38,271 nucleotides of DNA, taken from contig CAYFLR010000057.1 in assembly GCA_964343805.1 (NCBI GenBank), positions 1 to 38,271 on the forward strand. Direction: 5' to 3'. Origin of the DNA: CAYFLR01 sp964343805. Lineage in GTDB: Bacteria > Bdellovibrionota_B > Oligoflexia > CAYFLR01. A program made the translations under genes and the position numbers. Position 1 is the stretch's first letter. Each line of letters opens with the position of its first letter. This document shows positions 7,799 to 18,300 of this stretch, in pieces. Below the pieces are notes generated by a model. That model worked only from the letters and a program-made list of their open reading frames with translations, was not told the origin of the DNA and searched no databases.

Positions 7799-10483
7799 AT
7801 GAAAGTAACAAGACTACAAAAAGTAATAATAGTTCTTAGAGCCATAGCCATGATTTTCTTCATAGATAGTTGCGGCTACCAACAAAAAGGAATCCTGCAG
7901 AAAAATAAAGAACTAGTAAATATAGTAAAGCCTTCCATTTTACATCCAGTGGTTTCAACCCATCCAGTGTTAAAAGAACGACCTGTCGTTGGCTTTCATC
8001 CTCGTTATAATATGGCCGTTTTTACCGTTAATAATGTCAGTTTCGGTGAAAACTACAAAGTGACTCTTTTTAAACAGCAAAAAGGAAAATTACCCAGCGA
8101 GCTCATCACTAAAACAATGGAATCAGCTGAAGAATTTCAGGTAGCCATGATTCATGAAAATGAATTAGATCTCTTTCGAGAAAGTAATGTCATTAATGAG
8201 CCAACAGAAGCTACCCACTCTTTTCTCATTGTGACAGAGTTTGAAAGACACGGAAAAAAATATGAATTATTTGATGAAGTTATTTATCAAAAACATTGCC
8301 ACACACGACTTATCAGATGCACTCCCTACAGCTGGGGACCAGGAAAAGCCGTAGCTTTTGAAAAAACCCCAACCCTCCACCCCAAAGGTTGTTCTCACAC
8401 CAGAGGCATTCACATTATAAGTAATAAGGAAGTAGAAAGCTCAACTTTTTCCCTGGTTAATAGCCCTGTGTCAATGGCTAGAGGAATCGCCTCTTTTGTG
8501 GATGATATGGGGAGACTCGTAAGTGGTGTTCACCCTGCCGCTTTAAATGATCTAGGGCAGCTCATAGCTGGATTCGAACGAAGACATAATGCACGAATCC
8601 TACCCCCTGAAGCGGAACCTTATATACGAAAACAAAATTACACCCATGAATTTCCCGTGACAGATTATTACAGCGTGGATCAATTGACTCATTTTTTAAG
8701 AGAAATGGATGAGGCCTTCACCGCGATGGAAAAAGCAGGCTATCGAATGCCCACCTCCAAAGGACAAGGTCATTTGGACATTTACCTTGTGCGTGACAGT
8801 ATGAATGGCACAAATATCAATGCAGGTCACCATAATAAACTCAACCGCAGCATCGTATTAGATATCACAGACCCCCGAAACGATATCCATGACACCGTAT
8901 GGCATGAAATGACCCATGGAATGGATGCCGCCCATCAAACTCCAGGTCAAGGCAATGCGAGGGCATTAGTTACTGATTTAACTCTGATGGATGGTGAAAC
9001 ATATATCAAAGGGCGAACAGATAATTCCTCCTACTTTCGAAATAATAATGCCGGTTCTTCCGCAGCTGAAGAGATAGCGGAAATCGGTGCCTCCCTTATG
9101 AAACATCAACAATCAGGACAACCCCTGACCGCCATGCAAGAACATAAATTAAGAGTTGTTCAAGGTATGTCTCAGGGCAATCTGGAGGTCCTCACCCATA
9201 CCCCAGAATTTAAACTTAAAAAAGGGGAACTCCAGTTAAGGAAAGAGCAAGAAATCCAAAAAGCAATTGATGAAACGGAAAGACATGCGAGATATCTTGA
9301 TGAAGAAGTGGATGCTGGAAGAATGACTGATGACGTTGCCGATGAATTAGATGAGGCACGAAAAATTGAAGAGACAAGAGAAATCGATACCGCCAAAAGA
9401 CGTCATAATGAAGCAGTAGCTGAAGCCAGTTACAGGCTCACCTCCCCCTTATCCCAAATCCCCGTCACTCGTCCCCAAGCCCAAATTGAACTTATCAACA
9501 AAGCCCTTGGAACTGGAGCAGTAGTGGGAGTCCCAGGAATGATTGCCCTAGCCGAAGGACCTCATTATCAATTGGGAACCAAAGGTTACATTGCTGATAG
9601 AGAAGACAGTGCCGATCCCCAAAGTGAAGGTTTTTTTGCTCATGCATATAGGCGCTGGACAGATATTCAATCCAAAACCGATGACGAGGGAATGCGCAGG
9701 TTGGCGACCACCATGAAATTCTTTTTAGAAGGACCCAACGCCATGGATATTGCGGCCAATCGCCTTGGACATACCATCAATGAAATAAATGATTTAGAAA
9801 CTCAACTAGGTATTGAAGAAGCGGATCCTGGCGTCCAAAGTCTTTTAGCTTTAAGAAGCACAACAGCAATCATGAAAGATGTGGGCTATTTAGCACTTGC
9901 CACCGGAATGACAGCAGCTGAATTCCTTCCTGGCACCGGTCCTGCATTAAGAGCTTTAGGAGCTTCAAAACGAGCCCAAGCGATCATAAAATCAATTCCT
10001 GGAGCGATCGAAGTTCTAACTGGGGAAAAGCCAACTGGAAAAGCTGAACAAAGTCGAATCATTGAACGACCCACCATGTGTGTTGATGGCAAATGCACTG
10101 GAAGTCAAATTGCAGATACTTTTGGCCCCGCCAATAGAGCCCTCCAAGATCAACTAGAACAATTGGCAGCAGATCCCGAGTTAATTGCCGCAGCAGCAAG
10201 AGCAGTGGAAAATGGAGTGGTTATCCTCCCCCAAAAACCTATCTCCATAGAAGAAGCTCAAGCCTTGATTCAAAAAAGTGATGCAGTAGAGCCAGGCGAT
10301 TCCATAACTCTATCTCCTGCAGAAATGAATTCTATTTCCGAGCGATCCCAAAGGCAAGAAGCAAATGATTTAAATTATTCTCCCGTTCCAGAGAAAGAGA
10401 AATTCCAAATTCCTCAACCAGAGGCTTGCATGATGAACTTAATGGAAGAGGTAGAAAGTTCTTCATCTTTGAAATGCAATTAA
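7799..10483 (+). CDS. Large HExxH zinc-metalloprotease-like lipoprotein with toxin-like C-terminal layout
   Basis: 894 residues from the ATG at 7799; an upstream TTG at 7781 opens straight into the G-run and is less likely. The signal segment ends IDSC (Cys25), so it is probably a lipoprotein. A Cys/His-containing region (~168-200) is followed by a conserved-looking stretch with HEMTHGMDAAH at residues 369-379: HExxH plus a downstream acidic/His set, the pattern of zinc metallopeptidases whose third ligand follows the motif. Residues ~480-545 are highly charged and probably coiled coil. At ~695-740 a hydrophobic AAEFLPGTGPALRALGAS stretch resembles the linker before toxin domains in polymorphic toxins, and ~155 residues follow, including a small Cys pair (MCVDGKC). 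Protease activity is inferred from the motif; a toxin-like C-terminus is speculative. It converges with the M48 gene, the stop codons overlapping by 4 bases. Confidence 0.65.
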   Translation: MKVTRLQKVIIVLRAIAMIFFIDSCGYQQKGILQKNKELVNIVKPSILHPVVSTHPVLKERPVVGFHPRYNMAVFTVNNVSFGENYKVTLFKQQKGKLPSELITKTMESAEEFQVAMIHENELDLFRESNVINEPTEATHSFLIVTEFERHGKKYELFDEVIYQKHCHTRLIRCTPYSWGPGKAVAFEKTPTLHPKGCSHTRGIHIISNKEVESSTFSLVNSPVSMARGIASFVDDMGRLVSGVHPAALNDLGQLIAGFERRHNARILPPEAEPYIRKQNYTHEFPVTDYYSVDQLTHFLREMDEAFTAMEKAGYRMPTSKGQGHLDIYLVRDSMNGTNINAGHHNKLNRSIVLDITDPRNDIHDTVWHEMTHGMDAAHQTPGQGNARALVTDLTLMDGETYIKGRTDNSSYFRNNNAGSSAAEEIAEIGASLMKHQQSGQPLTAMQEHKLRVVQGMSQGNLEVLTHTPEFKLKKGELQLRKEQEIQKAIDETERHARYLDEEVDAGRMTDDVADELDEARKIEETREIDTAKRRHNEAVAEASYRLTSPLSQIPVTRPQAQIELINKALGTGAVVGVPGMIALAEGPHYQLGTKGYIADREDSADPQSEGFFAHAYRRWTDIQSKTDDEGMRRLATTMKFFLEGPNAMDIAANRLGHTINEINDLETQLGIEEADPGVQSLLALRSTTAIMKDVGYLALATGMTAAEFLPGTGPALRALGASKRAQAIIKSIPGAIEVLTGEKPTGKAEQSRIIERPTMCVDGKCTGSQIADTFGPANRALQDQLEQLAADPELIAAAARAVENGVVILPQKPISIEEAQALIQKSDAVEPGDSITLSPAEMNSISERSQRQEANDLNYSPVPEKEKFQIPQPEACMMNLMEEVESSSSLKCN

Positions 10484-12312
10484 GGTCCAACCTGGTTTTT
10501 CTTCATCCAATAAGTGGGGAGCCTGATATCAATACTTAAAGCTATGGCTTCCATCATTTCATGCTCATGAACTGTAATTTGATGATCATAGTGAACAATT
10601 TGCAGGCATTGTTGAATAAACTTATGTTTACTATTTACAGACAGAGTCAATAACCGAGCAAGAGCGCTGCCAAAGATATCTGGATTCCAGGAAAACAATT
10701 GATCGCCCATTTCCTTTTTAAGATTCAATTCTCTACTATTTATCTCAAAAGCTTTTTGAGCATCTGCCTCCTCCTTATGGCCAATCATTGCCACCATAGA
10801 TAAGACATAAGCACGAGCTTCAATTTCTGACAAAGATCGGTCTTTAAAAAGAACTTTCCAAGCGGAGTACCCTAGATTGATCCAAAGAATACTTGATAAA
10901 ATAAATTCAAAAATATCAACTTGCTCATCTGCTTTAATCAGAAGTCGGATATTTGTAAGCAGCTGCTCCTTTTGTGTTTCACTCATCTGTTTTAAAGTTG
11001 AAATAGCTATTAAGAGTAAGGGAAACTTTTGCGGAGCGGGAAGGGCTTTATGTAATTTAAGAAAGGAAGTGAGACTTTGCAGTATCAAGGGATCACAATA
11101 CATCCGCAGAGTTTCTAATTGTTTATTTTGCATTTCCTGATTCTGGTGGAGGAAGATCAGATAAGCGGCCGTGTTTGCCCCTAGAGGGTTATCTATTAGT
11201 TTTCTTAAAGGTGCCGGAAGGTTTGATCCTCTCTGGCCAAAGGCATTAAATTGAACGGGAGTAAGCGTCTCACTGCTTTCCACAAAATTAGAAACAAGTT
11301 GCCCGCCATCAGATTGAGGCCACTCAATGGAACTGCCATCCAATTGTATAATTTCTTTAACCTCCTCAGGGTCCCTCCCCGTTAAACGAGCCACTCTTTT
11401 ATAGATAGGAGGATGACTGGTTAAATACTGAGAAAAACTACTGGCGGCGAAAAACATATGGCTTAAATGATTAAAACTTCGATCATTAATTTGGGATCCG
11501 GCCCCGGCAATTTTTAAAAGGACACNNNNNNNNNNNNNNNNNNNNNNNNNNNNNNNNNNNNNNNNNNNNNNNATCATAAGAATGGAAAGCGGAAAAAAGC
11601 TACCTTTCTTATTCTTGTTAGCTTTTTCTACTTTTTGCATGACAGAATGGCCAAAGTGATAAAAGGACAAAACCCCATGTAGAATCCCGAGAAGTTGCAT
11701 ATTCATTCTCATATCCCCATTCACAATGTGACTCATCTCATGAGCCATGATTCCTTGCAATTCTTCCCGGTTTAACCTTTCAATCGCTCCCTCCGTAACA
11801 CCAATGATGGCATCATGGATCCCATTTCCTACCGCAAAAGCATTGATTCTTTTTTCGTGAATGATATGGATAGGAGGAGTTGGAATCCCTGCCGCAATAG
11901 ACATTTCTTCCACCACATTTTTTAAAACTAGAAATTTGGCATTATCAGAACCAGCGACCAAAGGTGTGGTATTTAACTCCTCAATGACAGCCAGACTCCC
12001 TTTTTTCTTTAGTATAAAATATTTTATGATGCTTAAAGTAATCAACAAGAACAAGTATATCCCCATTGCCCCCATCACCCGGAGCGGATCCATCAACTGA
12101 CAGAAATGGATTGGATCTTTCCAAAAATAGGCAAACAAACCCACATGACCAAATTCCCCAGGAGCGGGACTATGGTTAAATAAGAAAGGAAAAGTAAAAA
12201 CGGTCACCAGAGCAAGGAGAGTTGAAATAAAAAGAGCACCGACTCCCAAAAGCCCTACCAACAGGAGGGTCAAATTTTTTGCTTTATCTTGTGCGGCGAA
12301 GAAGTCGAACAC
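10480..12312 (-). CDS. M48-family (HtpX-like) membrane zinc peptidase with C-terminal helical extension; contains assembly gap
   Basis: Two N-terminal membrane segments (about 13-45 and 80-98) precede an M48 catalytic domain: the family hallmarks NAFAVGNG and HEMSHIVNGD (HExxH at 191-195) are present, and the later SHPPIYKRVARL segment matches the family's 'tHPp...Ri..L'. M48 membrane peptidases degrade damaged membrane proteins. The ~300-residue C-terminal extension is helical; its end (YDHQITVHEHEMMEAIALS) resembles a TerB-like acidic motif. A run of 47 N hides the region that should carry the third zinc ligand (the Glu of the R-E-F/ER-type motif). The start is GTG at 12312 after an AGGA site. 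Family assignment is firm; whether the enzyme is intact cannot be judged across the gap. Confidence 0.85.
   Translation of the reverse strand: MFDFFAAQDKAKNLTLLLVGLLGVGALFISTLLALVTVFTFPFLFNHSPAPGEFGHVGLFAYFWKDPIHFCQLMDPLRVMGAMGIYLFLLITLSIIKYFILKKKGSLAVIEELNTTPLVAGSDNAKFLVLKNVVEEMSIAAGIPTPPIHIIHEKRINAFAVGNGIHDAIIGVTEGAIERLNREELQGIMAHEMSHIVNGDMRMNMQLLGILHGVLSFYHFGHSVMQKVEKANKNKKGSFFPLSILMXXXXXXXXXXXXXXXXXVLLKIAGAGSQINDRSFNHLSHMFFAASSFSQYLTSHPPIYKRVARLTGRDPEEVKEIIQLDGSSIEWPQSDGGQLVSNFVESSETLTPVQFNAFGQRGSNLPAPLRKLIDNPLGANTAAYLIFLHQNQEMQNKQLETLRMYCDPLILQSLTSFLKLHKALPAPQKFPLLLIAISTLKQMSETQKEQLLTNIRLLIKADEQVDIFEFILSSILWINLGYSAWKVLFKDRSLSEIEARAYVLSMVAMIGHKEEADAQKAFEINSRELNLKKEMGDQLFSWNPDIFGSALARLLTLSVNSKHKFIQQCLQIVHYDHQITVHEHEMMEAIALSIDIRLPTYWMKKNQVGP
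11526..11572. other. Assembly gap (47 N) inside the M48 gene
   Basis: 47 undetermined bases. In M48 proteins the distance between the membrane stretch after HExxH and the 'LLKI' helix is usually several tens of residues, whereas only about 15 codons fit here, so the true gap is probably longer than drawn. Confidence 0.9.
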
Positions 12313-12525
12313 AAATCCGTCCTATATATTAAGCATGAATAACCGCTCCATTCTACCACCCAGAGTTCAAAAAACAAATTCTTTAAACAGGTCAATTTTG
12401 TCCCATCCTCAACGAAGCAAATAACCAACATCCTGATTATAAAAACTTTTTCAATTGGAACGAGAATTGCTAATTCCTTTCCTATTAGAAGGTCATGGGG
12501 GCCTTCACGAACAAAAGGAGAAATT

Positions 12526-12825
12526 ATGAAAAAGTTTTTAAGTTTAGTTTTATTGTTAGCCCTGAGTGGGCAACTGATGGCAAGAGGTTGGGATTGCTCT
12601 GGCACACAAAAAGACCACAAAATCTGCAAACTTCCTATTCATACTGAAAATGAAATGGTTTCCGGCCACTGTAGTTTAGAAATTGCAAGATACCATTGCA
12701 CTAATGAAAGATTTGGTTGTAGGCGTTTACCCGGTGGTTGTTTTGGTAATACTCCTCCTGGCTATTGGATTGCCTTCATGATTGAAGAGCAGGGTGAGCA
12801 AATTGCAAAAAGATGTCGCTGCTAA
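12526..12825 (+). CDS. Small secreted protein with eight cysteines
   Basis: 99 residues with a good ribosome site (AAAAGGAG) 7 bases before the ATG and a clear signal peptide (MKKFLSLVLLLALSGQLMA), cleaved near residue 19. The mature part of about 80 residues has eight Cys, enough for four disulfides, ending in KRCRC, with a GCRRLPGGCFGNTPPGYW core. It resembles no family I can name; Cys-rich exported miniproteins of this shape are often effectors, inhibitors or structural peptides, but nothing here tells which. It stands alone, with the inverted-repeat element immediately downstream. Confidence 0.7.
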   Translation: MKKFLSLVLLLALSGQLMARGWDCSGTQKDHKICKLPIHTENEMVSGHCSLEIARYHCTNERFGCRRLPGGCFGNTPPGYWIAFMIEEQGEQIAKRCRC

Positions 12826-12862
12826 TTTAGTCAACGCAGAGTATGGTGATTCCAATTAAGGA

Positions 12863-12997
12863 AACTCAATATAAAATAGCCATTCTCAAGGCAGCAATGA
12901 GAAAACAAGCGGGGCGCGCAGCCAGACATAACAAACAAGTTAGGCGAGGCGTTTTCGAAGAAGCTAACACAGAGAATGGCTATTTTAATTGAGTTTT
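12863..12997. repeat. Large inverted-repeat element (25-bp arms, ~83-base structured core)
   Basis: An arm at 12863-12888 (core AAAATAGCCATTCTC) is the reverse complement of 12972-12997 (GAGAATGGCTATTTT), differing by a 1-base indel and the outer base. The core is more GC-rich than its surroundings and holds further short inverted repeats (CTCA/TGAG; GTTAG/CTAAC), so the transcript could fold as one long outer stem with inner hairpins. It lies between two convergent genes and its right arm covers the stop codon of the giant lipoprotein gene. It could be a MITE-like repeat, a structured RNA, an attC-like site or an elaborate bidirectional terminator. Confidence 0.6.
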
Positions 12998-15340
12998 ACC
13001 ACCATTTGGCGACTTTGCGGATGAGTCCATTCCCCTTCTCAGAAATATACAAATTACCCGCATCATCAAAGACAATCCCATAGGGACCATTCAATGTAAC
13101 CGTGCTGGCATCCACCCCTTCGTGGGCAGTGGGTGTCAGTGGTCGACCGGATACTCCGATGGTACCAAAAATTTCGAAAAGACCTTGGGTTCGATTTTGA
13201 CAACGAACGTTGTTATCACCGAGATAACCATAATCATAGTTTTCCCATGCGTAGTTGGCCACATAACCGGAGGCATAACATACCCACTCAGAGTTCACGG
13301 CTATCCCTGAGGCGTAACGACTGGAAGTGGTCATAATGGTTTTAATATGGCCCGATAACACCGTAACACCGGCTATGGTCACTGGTGCACCGCTATAATT
13401 TGCGTATCTGATTTTAGCTGGATTTTGATCGATCTGATCCAAAATAAACATATTACCGGTAGCAGTATTGAGAGGATCAATTACGATTTGGCTCGGATAG
13501 CGCAGGCGCTCTTCTTTAGGGTCTTGACCTAAGATCGCATCATCTTGATAGCCATTGGATTTACATAAACCAATATGGTTGGTCAAAGTGCCATCAGGAG
13601 CAACTTTGACAATACAGTGAGAGTATTGCAGGGCAATATAGAGATTGGTTCCATCGGTAGCTAGACCAGATGGAGATCGTCTTGGAAAAGTGGTTTGAGT
13701 GGCCAAAGCACCATCTACGGGAATATTCCAATTTCCCGGATCAGGGCATCCTCCCCATGAGTTATTATCATCCACTCCCGAGTAATTTCCAGCAATGGTA
13801 CTCACCTTACCCACCGCAATACTCACTCCAAAGAGATCGGAGGCGGAGGAGAGATTTAAGGCTCTCACTAGACATTTACTGCCATTCACTCTCGGATCAT
13901 ATTGATCAGAGTAAAGCAGATGTCCACTGTGAAGAATGAGCCCGGTGGGCGCTCGCATTTTAATCTGTAAGGGGTCTTGATCGTCAGCATGAATATCACT
14001 GCAACCATTACCAATGGTGGTTGAAACCAGACCACTCACCAGGTTCACTTGTCTCACACGGCAGTTGCGGGTGTCCGAGTAATAGAGCATGCTATTCACA
14101 TTATCGATGGTAATATTGTGAGGACGATTCAAAATCACTTCATCAGGAGCCGCATCTGAATCGGATATGAAACCGGTCATCACATAGCCACGACCTAAAT
14201 TGGTATCTACCGTTCCATTATTGATAGAGAGATCTAAATTCCGGAGTCGATAGTTATCACGATCGGCAAAAAAGAGCTTATTTCCATCGGTATCAATATG
14301 AATACCATAGGGATAGCGCATTTTAGTGACGGAACCATACTGTCCATCGCCATCAAAATAGGCGTTTCCATAGATACCCAACACATCCTGTCCTTCAAGA
14401 GCCGGAACATCCATCCCCCCATAGGTGATAGTGGAGGTGGTGTTATTTACAAACATCACCACATGGTTCTGGTAGTTGGAGGCAAAAAATCCCTTAATAT
14501 CCGCCCCATCCAATAGGATATCAATATCATAGGTATAATGAAGTTTAACTGCAGTGTAAGCCCCCTCTTTTCTATTTCCACAAGAAGAACCAAACAATGT
14601 GGTCACTTTACCGGCCGCCGCAGTTTTGGCGCCGTTAAAATAGGAGAGCACACCTCCACTCATATTCGCTACCTTCACCGCACATTTCGCATCAATAAAG
14701 TAGAGGTTACCCCCAGCATCCAGAGCCAAACCTCTCGGAGAGTTGGTTTGTGCATAAGAAGAGGCGGTTCCTGCTCCTATATCTCCATCATTATAGCCAT
14801 TTAAATAGATTCTACCATCTGTACGGAGACGCCCGACAATTATATATCCATTGCCGGTGGAGGTATCGAGTCGCTTAATCACATCGGAATTCTCACAGGC
14901 CACATAGAGAGAAGTATTAGCTGAGTCATAAACAATATCATAGGGGTAACCACAAACATGATCCACCGCCGGTCCTCCCTCAACATTTCTACCCGCATTT
15001 GCTCCGCCATCTCCCGATGTCCCCGTTCCTAGTACGGTTGTAACAGCCCCATTGGTGGCCACTTTGACCACTCGATGGTTCCGCCAATCTGCGATATATA
15101 AAACCTTGTTCACATCATCCCAGGCGACTCCCTTGGGCTTGGAAAGTTCAAAATTCTCATTAATAAGACCTTCATCATTCTTACCGGTGGCTCCATTACC
15201 CGCAACAATCACCAGCTGTCCTGGTGTGACGGTTTTACCCAATATGGAAATGTCTGCACCCGGAGGATCTGTCTCATTGGAGCGGTTATAGAACCACACC
15301 ACTGAACTGGCTTCATCGGAGAAGAAGATATTTCCACTGC
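12996..15340 (-). CDS. Giant surface lipoprotein, C-terminal part: NHL-type beta-propeller repeats (5' part at 15351-18460)
   Basis: About 780 residues made of NHL-like repeats, each with the pattern 'P.gi..D..gn.ly.aD..N..i..v', for example PKGVAWDDVNKVLYIADWRN near the start and GPYGIVFDDAGNLYISEKGN near the end. Such repeats form six-bladed propellers used for protein or glycan binding. The frame stays open upstream of the first possible GTG start to the N gap, and the residues there (SGNIFFSDEASS) are themselves the end of an NHL blade, so this is not a separate gene but the continuation of the lipoprotein at 15351-18460 after the 10-base gap. The stop codon lies in the inverted-repeat element. 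Function: a likely surface or periplasmic binding scaffold; no catalytic motif. Confidence 0.8.
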
Positions 15341-15350
15341 NNNNNNNNNN
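15341..15350. other. Assembly gap (10 N) splitting the giant lipoprotein gene
   Basis: The frames on the two sides differ by one base when ten N are counted, and the join lacks the 'nP.giavD' part of one NHL blade (about 8 codons). The gap length is therefore a placeholder, and the apparent frame change is not biological. Confidence 0.85.
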
Positions 15351-18300
15351 CGAACCCTGGCTTGATCCGCTGAAGTGATGGTCTCTTCATGACCTAAGCC
15401 CACTTTACCCGCAATAGTACAGATCTCTTTAGAAGAGAGGTTATTACACTGGGAGGAGAAGTAGTTCACATTGATATTCCAGGTCTGAGATACACTCTCA
15501 TAGCCATCGTAAACCACTACTTTAACGATATGATCACCGATCAATGCTTCACCAGGTACAAAGTCCACACTGCCATTCGTTCCCCCTATTTTGTCGGAAG
15601 GGTATCCATCTACCAGCCAGGTATAGGTAAGTGATTGTCCAGGGTTTACATCTGTCACATCCACACTCAAAGGGAGGGTGGTTTGATAGTTTATTTTGAG
15701 AGTCGAGGAGGCTGGAACCGGATTAGATATCACCGGAGGTTCATTCTTTATCACATTAAAGGTATAGCTATCTGAGGAGGTGGAATCTGTCACCGTCAAT
15801 TTCAAAGCATGAGTAACGGTAGGATCTGCAATGGTAGCTGCATTTAGGTTATAAATTGTAGAAGTGGCTAAAAAGATATCAGCCCCATCCATACTCCATT
15901 GATAGGTGGTGGGGTCTTTTCCCATGGCATTCACAGAAAATGTTTTAATTTCATTAGATAATAGAACAATGGGATCCCCCTCTGGGGAATGAGCCGTAAT
16001 CTCTGCCTCGGTTGGATTTTCCACCGAAACATACCACGAATAAGTCACTGACTCATAAGCATCAGAAACCTCTACCGTAAGGGTTTGTGCTCCGCTCAAG
16101 GCGCAAGTCGCTCTAAACCTGGCATCAGAAGAATCGGCATCCGAAGTAATAGTATAGTTAGCAGCTGCATCAGCGCCATTTAACTTCCATGCAAAACTCA
16201 CAGCATCGCCCATATCAGGATCCGTGGCCTCAATATACATATCGATGTAATTGGTATTGGAATCATTACAAGGTAGAGTATGCCCGGTTTGCACCGGGGT
16301 CTTAGTTCCTAGAGTGGGCGGAGAGTTTTTCCTCACATTAAAAACATGCTCTTCACTCCAATCCGCATTGGATGCTGTCACTTTAAAGGAGTGATCTCCA
16401 GGAGTCAGATCGTCCCCATTCATAATATAGTAAGGACTGCTATTAGCCACCTGAACCACCCCATCCAGCATGTATGTATAAGTAATTGGACTGCCACCTG
16501 TAACTGTTAAACCAAATGTTTTAGAACTGCCAGCTGTCAGAACCACTAAAGCATCGGTGGGTGTCCAATCCTGAATGACAATAGGATCTAAAGAGGTTAT
16601 AACCTCCAGATTCCAAGTATAAGTGACAGTGTCGTAACCGTCGCTCACCTCTACTGAGATGGTATTCATTTGAGGTAGTGAACAGTTAGGGGTATAAACC
16701 GCCAGTGAATTAGAGGTACCTGAGGTAATCACAAAGCTATCAGGATCTAAACCAGAGTTAACTTTCCATACAAAGGTTAGATCATCACTATCTGGGTCAT
16801 TCACCATAATGGTAAACTGCTTGGTCCCATCATCACATCCCATAGAGTTGCCCTCTTTAGCGGGCACAGTATTTTCAATACTGGGCGGAGCATTCTTCCT
16901 TAAATTAAAACTGTGGGAGTCTTCTGATTCTCCGTTATTCGCTTTTATAGCAAAAGTGTGAGGTCCATAGCTTAAAAAGGTTCCTGCTAAGGTGTAGTAG
17001 GGCTCGGCGGAGGAACTTATGACAGTTCCATCTAGCCAATAGGAATAGACAATATCTCCTCCGCCCTTGGTTGTAATTCCAAAGGTGGCACTGCCAGAGT
17101 GCGTAATGATGATCGTATCATCGGTGGGCATCCAAGAGGTGATCTCTACTGGATCTAAATGACCTTTCACTCGAATATCCCAACTAAATGTGGCTTCTTC
17201 ATAACTATCTGAAACGGTAACAGAAATGGTATTTTTCTCTTTCAAGCTGCAATGAGGCTTAAAGACCGCTTGGCTGGCAGAGGTTCCACTATTAACGGTG
17301 AACAAATCTGGTGCCACTGTATCATTAATCTTCCAGGTGAATTCTAGTTTATCAGCGTCTCCATCGGTGGTCATCACAGAGAGCTCTAGAGAACCTTCAT
17401 GACAATCGATCAGTTCAGTATAACTTTCCGGTTGGACATATTCAAAGATAGGCGGTGAGTTCTTTCTGAGCTGAAACACTTGATTGTCCCTGGATACACT
17501 ATTACTGGCAATGAGCTCAAATTTATGATCTCCCGCCTCTAAATCAGCACCTTTAATAGTATAAAATGGAAGCTCAGAGAGGTTATCGTTGCTGTTATCA
17601 TTCAAGTAGGCATCATCCAGTTTATAAGAGTACCTAATGATCCCTCCACCAGTGGCAGTGATTTTAAACTTCTGTTCTCCGCCCTCGGTTAAAACAGTCA
17701 GATCCGATTCAGGTGAAAATGAAATAATTTCCACCGGATCAATGTACTCTTTGATAGAAAAATCCCAGGTGTTAATCACCGTATCATGACCATCTGAGAT
17801 CTCCACTGTCACTGTATTTTCCTGGGGTAGCCCACAGTTAGGCTTGAAAATGGCCTGACTCTCTGTGTAAGAAGTGTTCTTTTTAGTGATAACCTTAAAA
17901 TACTCCTCAGAAAAAGCACCATTGAGCTTCCATACAAAACCCAACGCATCCCCTTCTTGGTCAGAAGCAGATACCGAGAAAACAAAAGAGTCGTCATTAC
18001 ACTCAATTAAAGCCCCTTCAGCCTCTGGAAAACTCTCTTCAATAACCGGGGGATAATTCTTCCTAATATCAAACACATGGGACACCTTAGAAGTCTCATT
18101 AGCTGCAAAAACTTCTAATTTATGGGTTCCAGGAGTAGCATCATCTCCAACAATCGGGTAAAAAGACTCTTCAGACTTTTTAACCTCTTCACCGTCATAA
18201 ACAAAGGTGTATTCAATATTTCCACTACCAACAATGGTGATACCAAAAACGGTGGCTTTCCCATTTTGTAAGATCACAACCTCTTCTTTGGGGATCCAGT

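Noticed and set aside
12270..12629. Minus-strand frame of 119 codons covering the region upstream of the 8-Cys gene.
   Set aside because: It overlaps the start of both the M48 gene and the 8-Cys gene, has no ribosome site, and its composition is unlike protein here.
12930..12950. GTTAGGC within the inverted-repeat element, matching an integron attC R' core (GTTRRRY).
   Set aside because: No matching RYYYAAC partner at a suitable distance and no integrase or cassette-like genes; kept only as one alternative for the element.
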